This document shows, piece after piece, positions 61,986 to 64,000 of a DNA stretch of 64,000 nt. Position 1 is the first letter of the stretch. Every line of letters begins with the position of its first letter. A model generated the notes under the pieces. That model was not told where the DNA came from. It saw nothing but the letters and a program-made list of their open reading frames with translations, and did no database searches. The stretch spans positions 12,919,501 through 12,983,500 of the forward strand of contig JAZGTH010000007.1 in NCBI GenBank assembly GCA_036877525.1. The letters run 5' to 3'. Both the position numbers and the translations under genes were made by a program. The DNA comes from Chromobotia macracanthus (Eukaryota > Chordata > Actinopteri > Cypriniformes > Botiidae).

Positions 61986-61989
61986 TAAA

Positions 61990-62362
61990 TCTGATGCGGG
62001 CGGGTAGCCAGTGGAGTGAGATCAGGAGGGGTGTGATGTGCTCTTTTTGGTTGATTGAAGACCAGACGTGCTGCAGCATTCTGGATCATTTGCAGGGGTT
62101 TGGTTGCATTGGCTGGAAGGTGAGCCAGAAGGGCATTGCAGTAGTCCAGCCTTGATATTACGAGTGCTTGCATTAGGAGCTGCGTTGCATGCTCAGACAG
62201 AAAAGGTCTGATTTTCTTGTTGTAGAGCACATAACTGCATGACTGATTGTTGCAATGTTTATAAGGCAAGCGGAGATCCGGGCAGCAATGGTGGGGTCGT
62301 CCAGCTGAAATGTAGAGTAAAGCTGTGAATCCTCTGCGTAGCAGTGGTATGAGAAGCCACAT
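61990..62362 (-). mobile_element. LINE fragment, reverse transcriptase C-terminal part
   Basis: On the minus strand the frame contains KKIRPFLSEHATQLL, then QALVISRLDYCNALLAHLP, then PLQMIQNAAARLVFNQPKR. This is a hallmark of the region after the reverse transcriptase palm in fish non-LTR retrotransposons (L2/CR1-like). The element is truncated at both ends and the frame shifts around 62220-62290. It is a relic. Its family differs from, or has diverged from, the element at 59130-59995. Confidence 0.75.
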
Positions 62363-62369
62363 GCTTTAA

Positions 62370-64000
62370 TGACTGCTTCTAGAGAAGCTGTTATATTGAG
62401 AAGAGGATTTATTCACAAGAAAGTAATTTACTATTACTACTTTAGTATTACTACTACTAAAACATTGTATAGTAATTTAATTTGTCCACATCTGTCCACA
62501 CTTTTCATTTCAGCGTTTGTTTCCTGGTGTCTGTACAAGATGGTTGACAATCAAGCAGTCTATGGGGAGCATTAACTATACATATGTGTGCTATGGTCCC
62601 CAAGACGCTGGTCCCCAAGCCTGATGTATGTTTTAATATACTGAATGGGGCTACAATGTGCTTTATTTTATAATATCAGTTTTCTATGAAGAAAATAACT
62701 ATTAAGTAAGTATTGTTGAATTACACTGTTAGCAGCAGCAGTGGCTATTGAAGGCACTTGTCACAGTACATTACCCTCAACAGTGCGCTTTCAATTGAAC
62801 CCAGTTCTGTTTTAAAAGGCACTCTCTCAACACACATCACTGCATAGTTAACCTTGCCTGTAAGTGATCAGATTTGTAATTGACGGAGTTATGATTTTAA
62901 TACCCCCCTTGTCACATGAAATAATTAAGTAGCTCTCAGAAATTAAGACTGCTTTAATGTGTAAAGGAGCCACTGCTAGCGAGAGGCAAATTTCATGCCA
63001 GCACAAGCTACGTGCATGATTTAGTGATGAAGTACTTTCTGCATACCAAGTCTGAGCTTGCGTTCAATTACATAGTGAAGCTGTTCATAAACCATTTGGA
63101 ATGAATGCTCTGTGAGTGCGTTCTGTGTGTGTTTTGTGTGATTGTGATAGACACACGTCTTAGTGATCACCTCTGATCAGAGTCTTTCATACAGTCATAG
63201 AATCTGAGAGTGACATACAACAGCTGCTGGTGTCTTTAATTATGTTTCTCAGGGTGTTGTTATCATAGACAGATACCTTAATGTTTTGACTACAAAAAAT
63301 GATTGAGCATTTCCAGTTTCATTGTCATTAAAAAGATTCATTAAACCTTTCATTGTTCATTAAATAAATATTGACTTTAGATATTGTCACATTATATCAG
63401 TTGGGAACTTTTCATACTAATTTAAATCTAACATCTTCCACAACATATTTGTATTTACAGATCATAAATTAACATCTAAAATTATATTTATTGACATTTT
63501 AAGCAATAAAATTGTTAAACATATCTGCTGAAATGGTAATTTATAAATGAAAATTACAAACAAAAATGACCAAAAAGGCACAAACAAAAAACTGTGATAA
63601 TAGATATAATGTCAATGTGACAACTTGCCCTGACCTGATGTTTATAAAAATGTCCTGAAATGACAGTTCAACTGTTAATCAAAGTACAGTTACTAAGATA
63701 TATGTAACTGTTGTGACAATATGCCTCACTCTTCCCTTCATAAATTCATTTATCATCTGAAGTGCTTGATTGCGAAGATTAATCATCCTGGATTTACATG
63801 GGATGCAGGAAAAGCAGATGAATGCAATCAGACAGAGACGCATTTGTGTTGCCAGGTGTAAATGAAGTGAGGACACATCATATCTGGATATAAGAAACAT
63901 GAAGTGCTAATGTGGTCAAAATAATATTAGAATAAATACAAATGAAAGTACTATATAAAAAATAATGAAACAATGTGTATTGTGGTTGCATGCTGAAGAG
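62370..64000. other. AT-rich flank, no gene seen
   Basis: No exon, repeat family or motif cluster is recognised. Frames at 62369-62575 and 63679-63900 show no family features. The stretch at 62820-63060 is slightly more complex and might be conserved non-coding DNA, but this is not strong enough to call. Confidence 0.35.

Noticed and set aside
1..64000. A wholly new biological system
   Set aside because: The genes and repeats recognised are known vertebrate types. The unexplained parts are small exon-like segments and non-coding blocks, which do not add up to a new system on this evidence.

Overview
The window looks like teleost nuclear DNA, probably from a cyprinid-like (otophysan) fish. 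Its genes have short exons with GT-AG introns. The non-coding DNA is AT-rich, full of (GT)n and (CA)n tracts, and carries fish-type dispersed repeats (L2-like LINEs, a tRNA-derived SINE, a MITE with inverted ends, and motifs common in carp-like genomes). The species call is inference; the vertebrate call is secure from the genes.

Three complete protein-coding genes can be assembled. dlx2a (2404-3901, plus strand, 3 exons, 265 aa) and dlx1a (10427-11797, minus strand, 3 exons, 252 aa) form the convergent Distal-less homeobox bigene pair. hat1 (43684-60712, minus strand, 11 coding exons, 408 aa) encodes the type B histone acetyltransferase catalytic subunit. The order matches the conserved HAT1-(METAP1D)-DLX1-DLX2 synteny of vertebrates, but I could not find metap1d in the roughly 31 kb between dlx1a and hat1.

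Layout: 1-300 Ty3/gypsy and SINE-like debris; 300-2400 dlx2a upstream region and promoter; 2404-4600 dlx2a and its 3' UTR; 4600-10400 the dlx2a-dlx1a intergenic interval, with two blocks that look like the I12a/I12b forebrain and branchial-arch enhancers; 10427-12060 dlx1a and its CCAAT-box promoter; 12-43 kb a gene desert holding several enhancer-like blocks (densest at 17.6-19.05 kb, a candidate for URE2), a foldback repeat, a 2.8-kb minisatellite (21.69-24.52 kb) and dispersed repeats; 43.4-60.8 kb hat1, whose introns 4, 6 and 10 hold further enhancer-like blocks; 60.8-64 kb a LINE fragment and no gene.

Dlx1 and Dlx2 are co-expressed transcription factors for GABAergic forebrain neurons and branchial-arch patterning, and they share enhancers. 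The arrangement here suggests a genomic regulatory block in which the desert and the introns of the housekeeping gene hat1 hold control elements for the dlx pair. The most unusual direct observations are a GC-AG intron in dlx1a, a recurring ATAATTWTCC motif across the candidate enhancers, the apparent absence of metap1d, and three exon-like open segments I could not assign. I found no evidence for a wholly new type of system.
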